Below are positions 1 through 7,585 of a stretch of 11,409 bases of DNA, in pieces. The notes under the pieces are model-generated. The model was not told the origin of the DNA, ran no database searches, and saw nothing but the letters and a program-made list of their open reading frames with translations. The stretch is from positions 1 through 11,409 of the forward strand of contig CAMLLI010000051.1 in the NCBI GenBank assembly GCA_946480685.1, in the 5' to 3' direction. The first letter of the stretch is position 1. Each line of letters starts with the position of its first letter. The stretch comes from an uncultured Flammeovirgaceae bacterium (GTDB lineage: Bacteria; Bacteroidota; Bacteroidia; Cytophagales; Cyclobacteriaceae). The position numbers were made by a program, and so were the translations under genes.

Positions 1-2281
1 ATGTCCAGTTCAAACCTACATTCCAGCGAAGCGATATATCGTATGCTACCATCACGTTTACCTGGTGTGGTCGGTCGTAGAAAGCGTTATATACTTTGCC
101 TTCGTTGATATCAGCAAACTTGCGTTTGGCGCGTGAGTATGTATACCCGGCCCAGCCGCGCAACCGGCCTATATCTTTTTTGGCAAGCAGTTCTATACCA
201 TACGCAGTGGCCTTACCAAAACGCAGTTCACGCTCCAGCAACGGATTCAATAACGTCTCTGCATGGGCGTTGTAATCGATCTGGTGTTCCATCTTCTTGT
301 AGAATGCTTCCGCTGTAAGCGAAGTACCCGCGCGCGGCAACGATCTGTAGTAACCGAGCGAAACCTGGTTAGCAATCTGAGGCTTAATATTGATGCTGCT
401 TGGCAACCAGACTTCCAGCGAAGTAAACGGACTAATGGAATTTGATATCAGGTGTACATTCTGTGCATTACGTGCATAACTTGCTTTGATCGATGCATGC
501 TCATTCAGCAGGTAACTTACGGTGACCCGTGGCTCCACATTTACATATTGCTTATAGTTATCACCTTTCGCATAGTATAAAGTGTCGATCGGATTTCGGT
601 TCTCATCAAAAACAAATTCAAACGCCTCTCCTGTATTGGACCATAGCGAGAAACGGGCGCCATAATTCACACCCCACTTTTCATTCAACTTCAGCTCGTG
701 GTTGGCATATAGCACAAGCTCTACCGAGTTACGTACGGAGAGTGCAGGCACCGAAGTAATCACACTATCCGATTTAAGATTGCCCGGATTAAAATTATAC
801 CCGTTAACACCAAGTCCAAACGTGAGCTCACTCTGCGGCTTGATGAAGTAACTGAAATCTGATTTTACATTCAGGTTAGATATATGGGAATTCCACCGTG
901 TATTTGTTTTTGTATCGGTATGTAAAAAATAATCATAGCCCGCTAATGCCAGCGTTGTATTCATAAACAAACGATCGAAGAACAGGTGGTTCCATCTCAA
1001 TGTACCGGCGGTATTAGACCACGCTATACCGTTGTTGAGATTAAAGTAATTATCGGCCCCGGTATAGAATGAAAAGAAGATACGATTCGCCGGGTTGATG
1101 CGCACGTTTACCTTCGAAGTAAAATCGTAGAAGTCGAATTTTTTAACATCTTCATCCAACTGCTGCACGAGCCACTTAAGTGTTGATGCACGTGCCGATA
1201 CCAGGAACGAACTTACATCTTTACGAAACGGGCCTTCCACACCAAGCTTTGTTGATATGAGACCGGTGCTTCCCCACACTTCCACATTCTGGTCATTTCC
1301 TTTTTTCGTACGAATGTCGAGCACGGATGATAATCGGCCGCCCAGCGATGCCGGCATCTCACCTTTATATAGCGTCATATCATTCACAGCATCGGGAATG
1401 ATCGTTGAAAATAACCCGAGCATGTGACTCGGATTATAGATCGGTGCATCATCAATCAACACCAGGTTTTGATCGCGGTTTCCTCCGCGCACCGAGTAAA
1501 AAGTTGAACCATCTGCATGCAGTTTTACTCCGGGTATAGATTCAAGCGACTTTACAACATCCATTTCTCCAAACAGTGCGGGTCGCTCTTCTACAGCTTT
1601 GGGTCGAACGTGCGTATTGCCTGAAGTAATTTCCTGCACTACATCCGGCAGCTCATTGCTAACCACTACTTCCTCGAGCACCGGTAATTCTTCTTCCAGC
1701 GTTATGTCCTGTTGTATGGATGCGCCTAGGTCTACCGTTGCAAAATGATCTTTATAACCCAGAAACGAAGTCGATACGGTATATTTCCCTTTGGGTATAG
1801 TGATGGAGAAGAATCCGAAGGCGTTCGTTACGGTACCGGTCTTCAATTCCTTTATCAATACCGAGGCACCAATCAATGCTTCGCCATTACCGGCATCTTT
1901 TATTGTACCGCTTAATGTATATACTGACGCTGCAGGTCTGTCAGGCCGCTTGTCGGGTTTCAGAATAACCTGTCCTTCTACCAATGTATATTTTATACCA
2001 AAGCGCTCGGATATATCTTTAAGAACTGCGCTTACGGTTTTATTCACGGCCGTATAGCGCGTCACTTCATCCGCCGGAATTTTTTTCGGATTGTATGAAA
2101 AGCGAATGCCGCCTTTCTTCGCAATGATTTCCAACAACTCGGCTAATGTGCCCTGTGCGTCTACACTGATCGATACATCGGGTAAACTGTTTTGTGCAGA
2201 TGCATGCAGAAATAAAAATAACGCTGGCACCACAAGCCAGCGAAGTGTAAACTTCTTTTGCCTTTCAAAACATGTTAACAT
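1..2281 (-). CDS. TonB-dependent outer-membrane receptor with STN signalling domain (C-terminus beyond window)
   Basis: Outer-membrane beta-barrel that would import a bound substrate using TonB energy and signal its presence inward. The frame is open from ATG 2281 to the left edge, about 760 codons, so only the last barrel strands are missing. In order: signal peptide (residues 1-29, ending ASA before Q30); STN domain about 34-106, the part that talks to FecR; carboxypeptidase-regulatory-like beta-sandwich about 122-205 (starts YTLSGTIKD); plug about 233-330 with the typical stretches SVRGGNRDQN and LIDDAPIYNPSHMLG; then barrel rich in aromatic residues. The ATG overlaps the last seven bases of the upstream fecR-like gene, which supports this start and suggests translational coupling. 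Substrate is unknown: siderophore, glycan and peptide receptors share this layout, and no SusD partner is visible because the window ends. I checked the frame line by line and saw no stop or frameshift. Confidence 0.93.
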   Translation of the reverse strand, partial: MLTCFERQKKFTLRWLVVPALFLFLHASAQNSLPDVSISVDAQGTLAELLEIIAKKGGIRFSYNPKKIPADEVTRYTAVNKTVSAVLKDISERFGIKYTLVEGQVILKPDKRPDRPAASVYTLSGTIKDAGNGEALIGASVLIKELKTGTVTNAFGFFSITIPKGKYTVSTSFLGYKDHFATVDLGASIQQDITLEEELPVLEEVVVSNELPDVVQEITSGNTHVRPKAVEERPALFGEMDVVKSLESIPGVKLHADGSTFYSVRGGNRDQNLVLIDDAPIYNPSHMLGLFSTIIPDAVNDMTLYKGEMPASLGGRLSSVLDIRTKKGNDQNVEVWGSTGLISTKLGVEGPFRKDVSSFLVSARASTLKWLVQQLDEDVKKFDFYDFTSKVNVRINPANRIFFSFYTGADNYFNLNNGIAWSNTAGTLRWNHLFFDRLFMNTTLALAGYDYFLHTDTKTNTRWNSHISNLNVKSDFSYFIKPQSELTFGLGVNGYNFNPGNLKSDSVITSVPALSVRNSVELVLYANHELKLNEKWGVNYGARFSLWSNTGEAFEFVFDENRNPIDTLYYAKGDNYKQYVNVEPRVTVSYLLNEHASIKASYARNAQNVHLISNSISPFTSLEVWLPSSINIKPQIANQVSLGYYRSLPRAGTSLTAEAFYKKMEHQIDYNAHAETLLNPLLERELRFGKATAYGIELLAKKDIGRLRGWAGYTYSRAKRKFADINEGKVYNAFYDRPHQVNVMVAYDISLRWNVGLNWT

Positions 2282-3300
2282 CCTGCCGCTGTAATTTCGA
2301 CCTGGTTTCCGTTGGTGCGGAGTGTCAGATTGAGTGTGGTTTCCAGTACATTCAGTACTGCCTCCAGTGACTGCTGATCAAACGTAACGGTTACGACACA
2401 CGAAGCCGGTATATCTGCTGCAATGGATATGTTTGCATGATACGTTCGGTTCAACGTAGCCACAACGGTACGGAGATCATCTTCTGTAAAAACTATTTTG
2501 CGTGTATTCCATGAAAGGAAATTGACATCGTTGTTTATACCGCTGCTCAGTTGATGCGAGTCTTTGCTATATATACCTTTATCACCCGCCTGCAACTTTA
2601 CTTCTGTTTTACGATCGCCCCCCGAAAGCTTTACCACCCCGGATTGTACTATAACTTCTACCTCACGCATGCTATCATAGGCCAGTACATTGAACGATGT
2701 ACCGACTACTTCTATACTGGCATCATTCGCCTGTATAATAAAAGGTTTCTGTGCGTTCGGTGTTACGTCAAAGAATGCTTCTCCTTTCAGTATCACGGTT
2801 CGGTTCTCATCATTAAACGATGTTGAATAGGACAGTTCGGAATTGCGATTAAGAATCACCTGCGATCCATCGGGTAATTTTACAGTCATGGTGTTCGAGG
2901 CGGTTTGATAGCTCATGTTCTCGTCACTGCCGACAAATCGTGTAATGATCCACCCGGAAACAGCTACGATCAAAATGGCCGCTGCAATTTTATACCACAG
3001 GCTATAGGATGGTTTTTCAAGCGCACGAATTTTCGTTTCGGGTTCAAGCACTCTTCCACGGATGTTGTTCATGAAATGGTTCCACTCATGATCTATATCC
3101 ACGGTGTGTGTCTCATCAGCTTTCTGTGCATAGTGTTGCTGACTCAGATCAAATACCTTTTTATATGCCAGGTATTGACGTTCATTTTCGGGAGCTTGCG
3201 TGATCCATTCCTGTAAAGCACGCGCCTCCTCCGAAGAAGCTTCGTCAGCCAGATATTTTGTTATCAGCTCTTTTACACTATCGTTGAAATCATCTTTCAC
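2275..3300 (-). CDS. FecR-family anti-sigma factor (DUF4974 C-terminus)
   Basis: Inner-membrane regulator that holds or activates the partner ECF sigma factor and senses the occupied TonB receptor through the periplasm. The 341-residue protein has a cytoplasmic N-terminal part (1-100) with an acidic helical start, one membrane segment at about 104-121, a periplasmic FecR domain at about 131-226 (LPDGSQVILNRNSELSY, GEAFFDV, VVGTSFNVLAY) and a DUF4974 domain at about 267-336, which is structurally related to STN. Length and order are normal for Bacteroidota. It starts 42 bases after the sigma-factor stop, and its stop TAA lies inside the start region of the receptor gene, so the three genes read as one operon. 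The start ATG 3300 gives the usual family N-terminus. Confidence 0.95.
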   Translation of the reverse strand: MKDDFNDSVKELITKYLADEASSEEARALQEWITQAPENERQYLAYKKVFDLSQQHYAQKADETHTVDIDHEWNHFMNNIRGRVLEPETKIRALEKPSYSLWYKIAAAILIVAVSGWIITRFVGSDENMSYQTASNTMTVKLPDGSQVILNRNSELSYSTSFNDENRTVILKGEAFFDVTPNAQKPFIIQANDASIEVVGTSFNVLAYDSMREVEVIVQSGVVKLSGGDRKTEVKLQAGDKGIYSKDSHQLSSGINNDVNFLSWNTRKIVFTEDDLRTVVATLNRTYHANISIAADIPASCVVTVTFDQQSLEAVLNVLETTLNLTLRTNGNQVEITAAGC

Positions 3301-3342
3301 GCACGTATTCTGTTTTTAAAACACATTACTTTCCGTTCACCC

Positions 3343-3864
3343 TTATTGAAACATAAAAAATATTAACATCAGGAATTCGCCCAGGTGCTCGCGTAAAACA
3401 GAAAGCGCTTTGGACATCTGCGCCTCTACCGTTTTTATCGAGATTCCCATTTTATCAGCTATCTGCGCATATTTCAATCCTTCCATCCGATTCAATTCAA
3501 AAACCATCCGGCATTTCTCGGGCAGTGATTGAATGGCGAGCTCAATGCGTTGCTCGAGCTCCGAAGTTTCCAATGCAGTATTTACCTCAGTGTAATCTTC
3601 CTCCTTTACATGTTCGAGTATGCTGTGCTTCTTCCGGTCGCGTATGTAATTGAGACTTCGGTTACGCACCGCGGTATATAAATAACTTTTGTAGCTTGTA
3701 TCCGGAGGAAGTGTGTCGAATTTTTCCCAGACTGTAACAAAGACATCGTGCACCAAACCTTTGGCCTCGTCCCAATCGCCCACATACTTCAACGAAAAGC
3801 TGCAAAGTGGTTTGAAAAGCTCCCGGAACAGTTGCTCGAATGTATTTAGGTTCTTGTCTACCAA
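3343..3864 (-). CDS. ECF RNA polymerase sigma factor, FecI-like (Bacteroidota sigma-70 family)
   Basis: Small sigma factor that would direct transcription of the downstream fecR/receptor genes. Counting from the TTG at 3864 it has 173 residues: sigma region 2 at about 8-78 (FEQLFRELFKPLC, DEAKGLVHDVFVTVWEKF, SYLYTAVRNRSLNYIRD) and region 4 at about 105-158 (LPEKCRMVFELNRMEGLKYAQIADKMGIS, with the helix-turn-helix following). The frame stays open up to an ATG at 3975, which would give 210 residues, but the extra 37 residues are hydrophobic, resemble nothing in the family, and lie over AT-rich promoter-like DNA; homologues normally begin a few residues before NTFEQLF. I therefore prefer TTG 3864, with ATG 3975 as the alternative. 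The C-terminus has a short hydrophobic tail (LMLIFFMFQ) after region 4. Confidence 0.9.
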   Translation of the reverse strand: MVDKNLNTFEQLFRELFKPLCSFSLKYVGDWDEAKGLVHDVFVTVWEKFDTLPPDTSYKSYLYTAVRNRSLNYIRDRKKHSILEHVKEEDYTEVNTALETSELEQRIELAIQSLPEKCRMVFELNRMEGLKYAQIADKMGISIKTVEAQMSKALSVLREHLGEFLMLIFFMFQ

Positions 3865-3897
3865 GATTGGGGTAGATCTATATAGCCAGAATAAACC

Positions 3898-3926
3898 TAA
3901 AGATATTAAAAATAAATATATACCAA
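3898..3926 (-). promoter_or_regulatory. possible promoter of the sigma-fecR-receptor operon
   Basis: Reading the minus strand, TTG (3926-3924) is followed after 18 bases by TATCTTTA (3905-3898), one base away from the Bacteroidota -7 element TAnnTTTG. Transcription would start near 3892, leaving a leader of about 30 bases before the TTG start at 3864. This fits the shorter sigma-factor start. It is a weak match in AT-rich DNA. Confidence 0.3.
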
Positions 3927-4042
3927 CGTGCGTTATACAGCGACACACGCCCCTATAAACACGTTGTGTAGCCATACCGTAAAAAAAAATTGAAGAAGTA
4001 TTGTTAACGAAAAAATTGTCTTACCTTATACAAATAAATAGA

Positions 4043-4058
4043 ATGGCATAAACGCCAT
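4043..4058 (+). promoter_or_regulatory. small hairpin directly before the desaturase start codon
   Basis: ATGGC (4043-4047) and GCCAT (4054-4058) form a five-pair stem around a six-base loop, ending two bases before the ATG at 4061. Such a structure in the ribosome footprint could affect initiation, but it is short and may be chance. Confidence 0.25.
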
Positions 4059-4060
4059 CC

Positions 4061-5209
4061 ATGAGACTAACCTCACTCCTAGTGAAACAAAACGAACAAG
4101 TAAAATTCAGCAAAGACCACAGTGGTTTTTATGCAAAAGTAAGAGAGCGCGCTGATCACTATTTTACCAGCAACGGCATTTCCAGACACGCGGACGGTCT
4201 TATGATTTTCAAAACCATATTTTTTCTAGGTGGTACGTTGAGCTTATACCTGCTTATTCTTTCAGATACATTTCCCGTGTGGACCATGTTTCTAATGGCG
4301 ATTGGCTTGGGAGTTTTCTCTGCTTTCATTGGATTCAATGTTTGTCACGATGCATTGCACGGATCATATTCCGAAAGTTCATTTATCAATACAGCACTGG
4401 GTTCTGTTTTTCATCTCATCGGAGCCAATGTTTACAACTGGAAGATTTCGCACAACCTCGTGCATCATACCTTTACCAATATTCATGAGCATGACGATGA
4501 TCTTGTGGTTGCTCCCGGTCTTGTAAGTGTATGTCCGCAGGAGTCACCGTTGCCCATCCAACGCTATCAGCATTACTATGCGTTTTTACTCTATGGCATG
4601 GCCAGTCTCGCATGGATCTTCGCCAAAGACTATATCAAATTTTTTCAAGACCGAATAGGTTGTCATGCTACTCCGCGCCACCCGCGTATCGAATTATTCA
4701 AACTCTTCTTCTTTAAGATATTATACTATGGGTTGGTGATTGTATTGCCATTGTTGCTCATCGAATCGATAACGTGGTGGCAGTTTATAATCGGGTTTGT
4801 GTGCATGCAGATGGCGAAAGGTTTTGTATTGGGATTGGTTTTTCAACTCGCGCACATTGTAGAAGGACTGGAGTTTCCTGAACCGGATACAAGTGGAGTA
4901 ATGGAAGATGCATGGGCTGCTCACCAGATGCGCACCACCGCTAACTTCGGTGTTCGTAATTTCTTTACGCATTTTTTCTGTGGCGGACTTAACATGCAAA
5001 TTGAACATCACTTGTTTCCAAAAGTTTGCCATACACACTATCCCGCATTGTCAGTGATTGTAAAAGAGACCGCTGCTGAATATGGATTGCCTTATCACGA
5101 AAATACATCGTTCACTACGGCACTTGCATCGCACTACCGGATACTTCGGAAATTTGGTAAAGAATCGCTCGCTGCCAGTCACGTGCAGGCTAAGGAATTA
5201 GTGGTATAA
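4061..5209 (+). CDS. membrane fatty-acid desaturase, front-end/acyl-CoA type
   Basis: Di-iron membrane enzyme that would insert a double bond into a fatty acyl chain, affecting membrane fluidity. The 382-residue protein carries the three histidine boxes of the family: HDALH at 96-100, HNLVHH at 131-136, and QIEHH at 313-317. The glutamine replacing the first histidine of the third box is the mark of front-end (delta-5/delta-6-like) desaturases. Hydrophobic segments lie at about 48-68, 74-94, 172-188, 218-236 and 240-262, the usual two-pair membrane arrangement. No cytochrome b5 domain is fused, so electrons must come from a separate donor. It stands alone: divergent from the sigma-factor gene and closed by a terminator. 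Position specificity and whether acyl-CoA or acyl-lipid is the substrate cannot be told from the sequence. Confidence 0.93.
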   Translation: MRLTSLLVKQNEQVKFSKDHSGFYAKVRERADHYFTSNGISRHADGLMIFKTIFFLGGTLSLYLLILSDTFPVWTMFLMAIGLGVFSAFIGFNVCHDALHGSYSESSFINTALGSVFHLIGANVYNWKISHNLVHHTFTNIHEHDDDLVVAPGLVSVCPQESPLPIQRYQHYYAFLLYGMASLAWIFAKDYIKFFQDRIGCHATPRHPRIELFKLFFFKILYYGLVIVLPLLLIESITWWQFIIGFVCMQMAKGFVLGLVFQLAHIVEGLEFPEPDTSGVMEDAWAAHQMRTTANFGVRNFFTHFFCGGLNMQIEHHLFPKVCHTHYPALSVIVKETAAEYGLPYHENTSFTTALASHYRILRKFGKESLAASHVQAKELVV

Positions 5210-5243
5210 AAGTAAAAAAGGTATACTCATTTTACTTACGAAA

Positions 5244-5279
5244 GAAGAAGCGCTTCATCTGACAGTGAAGCGCTTTTTT
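5244..5279 (+). terminator. Rho-independent terminator of the desaturase gene
   Basis: Stem AAGCGCTTC (5248-5256) / GAAGCGCTT (5267-5275) with a ten-base loop, extendable by further A-T and wobble pairs, followed by a run of six T (5274-5279). It lies about 35 bases after the desaturase stop. Confidence 0.9.
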
Positions 5280-5702
5280 GTTGTTATCCGGCAAGTATGA
5301 AATAAACTTTAAAGACATTTTTCACGAATGTCTCGAACCCATATTGACCGATATACTGATCGGCTACTACGTATATACACGGATACATTCTTTTGTAGCA
5401 AGACGTACAAACGCTATATCTTTTTTCAAAAACAAGCCGAACCTTACAATGATGGTGTACACACCATTTGCTTAAATATACCTTGCCATTAATGTTAGAC
5501 TTTTGCGGGCACCTAACCTCACACCCATCACAAATCGTGAATACCTATTGGGCTATGGATCTGTCTCGCAGTATTACTATATAATTTCAATCCTTACGTA
5601 CTGACAGTTCTATACCCATGCCAGGGATGAAGAGTATATATACCAATCGTAGTATAAAAAAAAACAAAAAATAAAAGAACAAGGTAAATTTGGAGTGGCT
5701 TT
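5280..5702 (+). other. non-coding gap between terminator and sensor gene
   Basis: No convincing gene. A 65-codon open frame here (5278-5475) begins inside the terminator, resembles nothing I know and has no family features, so I do not call it. Two short inverted repeats are visible: CCGAT/ATCGG around 5348-5363, and ATGGTGT (5452-5458) / ACACCAT (5461-5467) with a two-base spacer, a possible operator. The last 60 bases are very A-rich. TAAATTTG at 5685-5692 fits the -7 consensus TAnnTTTG but sits only ten bases before the sensor ATG and lacks a clear TTTG upstream. Confidence 0.5.
5452..5467. promoter_or_regulatory. inverted repeat, possible operator
   Basis: Seven-base arms ATGGTGT and ACACCAT separated by AC, about 235 bases upstream of the sensor start. 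The symmetry is the size expected for a dimeric regulator site, but no partner regulator is known, so function is a guess. Confidence 0.25.
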
Positions 5703-7277
5703 ATGAAAAAATTAATTGAACGTTATCTCGGGAAGAATATAATTGTATCCGCTATAAGTGTGATCGGTACGTTGTTGGTCATAAACATTGTGTTGATGTA
5801 CCAGAATAAGGAAACTATTGTTACAAACAACGCGATACGGGAAGAATCAGACACAATGATCAAAGACATAGATAAGCTGATAACATTCCTTAATAATATA
5901 GATCTGGGCGTAAGAGCTTATGGTCTCAGCAAGAATGAAGAGTTACTTATACCTACGTCTAACTCCATCAATTACCTGTGGCCGCACTTCGAAAGTGTAG
6001 AGAAGAGACTTATGAACGAAGGCTATGATGTATCGGGAATAAAAGAGCTTCAGAAGGTATACCGTGAATATGTTGATTTCAATATGAAGATGATAGACAT
6101 GGCAAACCTCGATAGCACGGAAGTATTTAAGAATATGATGCTGGAAGATCGCGGCATGGCCGTTTGGAAACGCACGCATGAGATTGGCGGAAAGATCATT
6201 GAATTCGAAAAAGCAAAAAGTCTTGCAGCAGAAGAAGGCTACCAGGCAGCCGTTCGAAATAATCTATACCTGCAGTTGTTCCTGCTGCTGATGGGATTGC
6301 CAACACTCATCTTTATTGCCATCAAGATAAAGAATGATAATCGCGCGCGACAAAAGTTACTGACAGATCTGGAAGAGAATAATAGAAAGTATGTATTCAA
6401 TCCGGGTACAGCTATACGTGTTAACGATCATCAGCAGTTGGTTGAAAATTCCATCCGGAACCTGCAGCACGCCAGTGAATTTATAGAGCATATAGCAGAC
6501 GGCAATTATGCTACCGAGTGGGCAACGTTGAATGAAGAAAACAAAGCATTGAACGAAACGAACCTGGCCGGACGACTCACTAAAATGAGAGATCAGTTAC
6601 GACAACTGAAGCGTGAAGAAGAGACACGTTTGTGGAGCAACGAAGGCCTCACCAAAATATCAGAAATCGTACGCAATAATCAGGGCAACTTTACAGTACT
6701 GGCAGATGAAGTCGTAAGGTTCCTGACTAAATATATGGGCGCGCTGCAAGGCGGACTATTTATTTTAAAGGATGATGAGAACCAGCGTGAGTACCTGGAG
6801 CTTGCCGCCTGCCATGCGTATGACCGAAAGAAATTTGTAGAGCGCAGGATCGATATAGGTGTAGGCTTGATCGGCCAGACATTTCTGGAAGGTGAAACTA
6901 CGATGTTAACCAAACTGCCGCAGGGATATACCTATATTACTTCGGGCATGGGTGAAACAACACCAACCTGTGTTCTGATCGTTCCGATGAAATACAATGA
7001 TAAAATCGAAGCCATCATAGAAATAGCCGGCCTCGAAAAATTTGAAAACCACCAAGTACTTTTTATGGAGAAGGCCGGAGAGTTTGTAGCATCGGCTTTG
7101 CAAAGCGCAAGAACAACCGAGAAGATGAAACTGCTGCTGGCAACTTCGCAGCAACAAGCCGAAGAGATGCGGGCTACGGAAGAAGAGTTACGACAGAATA
7201 TGGAAGAGCTCATTGCTACGCAGGAAGCGATGGCACGCAAGCGCGCAGAAGCTGAAAATATTCACCTGGTGGCATAG
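5703..7277 (+). CDS. two-TM CHASE3-like/GAF sensor protein without output domain
   Basis: Probable membrane sensor. Residues 13-33 form a first membrane helix, 34-187 an extracytoplasmic helical region resembling CHASE3 (including DLGVRAYGLSKNEELL at about 67-82), and 188-209 a second membrane helix. Then comes a cytoplasmic HAMP-like/coiled-coil linker (about 215-310), a GAF domain (about 325-468; VVRFLTKYMGALQGGLFIL near its start), and a C-terminal coiled coil (about 470-518; EEMRATEEELRQNMEELIATQEAM). In related Bacteroidota proteins this coiled coil is usually followed by PAS, histidine-kinase or similar domains; here the protein ends at residue 524 and a terminator follows about 34 bases later. 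It must therefore act through another protein, or be a naturally shortened sensor. No kinase or response regulator lies next to it. The ligand is unknown. Start ATG 5703 directly precedes the first membrane helix with a positive N-terminus. Confidence 0.85.
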   Translation: MKKLIERYLGKNIIVSAISVIGTLLVINIVLMYQNKETIVTNNAIREESDTMIKDIDKLITFLNNIDLGVRAYGLSKNEELLIPTSNSINYLWPHFESVEKRLMNEGYDVSGIKELQKVYREYVDFNMKMIDMANLDSTEVFKNMMLEDRGMAVWKRTHEIGGKIIEFEKAKSLAAEEGYQAAVRNNLYLQLFLLLMGLPTLIFIAIKIKNDNRARQKLLTDLEENNRKYVFNPGTAIRVNDHQQLVENSIRNLQHASEFIEHIADGNYATEWATLNEENKALNETNLAGRLTKMRDQLRQLKREEETRLWSNEGLTKISEIVRNNQGNFTVLADEVVRFLTKYMGALQGGLFILKDDENQREYLELAACHAYDRKKFVERRIDIGVGLIGQTFLEGETTMLTKLPQGYTYITSGMGETTPTCVLIVPMKYNDKIEAIIEIAGLEKFENHQVLFMEKAGEFVASALQSARTTEKMKLLLATSQQQAEEMRATEEELRQNMEELIATQEAMARKRAEAENIHLVA

Positions 7278-7310
7278 ATATAGTTAACCCTTGGCGCGTA
7301 TGCGAAATTG

Positions 7311-7343
7311 AAGAGGCCTGATAAAATTATCGGGCCTCTTTCA
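7311..7343 (+). terminator. terminator after the sensor gene
   Basis: Long stem AAGAGGCCTGAT (7311-7322) pairing with ATCGGGCCTCTT (7329-7340) around a short AT loop, with one G-T wobble, followed by T-rich sequence. It lies 34 bases after the sensor stop. Confidence 0.85.
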
Positions 7344-7404
7344 TTTATTCAGCAGTTAAATACTTGCCTGTTCAAATCATTTTTGATTTTTTTGCTTCTG
7401 AGTC

Positions 7405-7435
7405 TTTGGAAAACTTACGGAAAACGTTACGTTTG
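7405..7435 (+). promoter_or_regulatory. tRNA promoter, Bacteroidota type
   Basis: TTTG at 7405-7408, then 19 bases, then TACGTTTG at 7428-7435: an exact fit to the Bacteroidota primary-sigma promoter (TTTG, about 19 bases, TAnnTTTG). Transcription would start near 7441, just before the mature tRNA at 7449. Confidence 0.75.
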
Positions 7436-7448
7436 CAGTCCAAAATTT

Positions 7449-7522
7449 GGGCCCATAGCTCAGCTGGTTAGAGCACCTGACTCATAATCAGGGGGTCGCT
7501 GGATCGTGCCCAGCTGGGCCCA
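7449..7522 (+). tRNA. tRNA with CAT anticodon (tRNA-Ile2 or elongator tRNA-Met)
   Basis: A full cloverleaf of 74 bases without encoded CCA. Acceptor stem GGGCCCA/TGGGCCC, D arm GCTC..GAGC with G18 G19, anticodon stem CCTGA/TCAGG around loop CTCATAA, variable GGGTC, T stem GCTGG/CCAGC, discriminator A73. It is not the initiator: base pair 1-72 is a normal G-C and the anticodon stem lacks the three G-C pairs. A CAT anticodon serves Met, or Ile (AUA) after lysidine modification by TilS; C4-G69 and C5-G68 here agree with the known E. coli TilS determinants, and the GGTCGCTGG stretch resembles E. coli ileX, so I lean to Ile2. The T-loop is unusual: ATCGTGC instead of the common TTCRANY, so positions 54 and 58 are A and T, the reverse of the normal T54-A58. 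Confidence 0.93.
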
Positions 7523-7532
7523 CTTAAAAATC

Positions 7533-7567
7533 AGCCACTTACAGATGTTCGAGTAAGTGGCTTTTTT
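7533..7567. terminator. tRNA terminator, probably bidirectional
   Basis: Ten-pair perfect stem AGCCACTTAC (7533-7542) / GTAAGTGGCT (7553-7562), ten-base loop, then a T run (7562-7567) on the plus strand. On the minus strand the stem is followed by TGATTTTT, so it can also end hicB transcription coming from the other side. Confidence 0.92.
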
Positions 7568-7585
7568 GTTTTAATGCTGTCGATG

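Noticed and set aside
2551..3216. plus-strand open frames opposite the fecR-like gene
   Set aside because: They are opposite a clear FecR protein and resemble nothing.
4721..5038. 105-codon minus-strand frame inside the desaturase gene
   Set aside because: It is the antisense shadow of a well-supported gene containing conserved histidine boxes.
5278..5475. 65-codon open frame after the desaturase terminator
   Set aside because: It starts inside the terminator, shows no family features and its composition looks like translated non-coding DNA.
5685..5692. TAAATTTG as the sensor-gene promoter
   Set aside because: It fits the -7 consensus but lies ten bases before the ATG, and no TTTG is found about 19 bases upstream; in A/T-rich DNA a chance match is likely.
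6932..7240. 102-codon and overlapping minus-strand frames inside the sensor gene
   Set aside because: Antisense shadows of the GAF domain and coiled coil; no recognisable domain in them.
7449..7567. tRNA 3' end as an attachment site for an integrated element
   Set aside because: I found no direct repeat of the tRNA 3' end elsewhere in the window and no integrase; the adjacent hicAB remnant alone is not enough.
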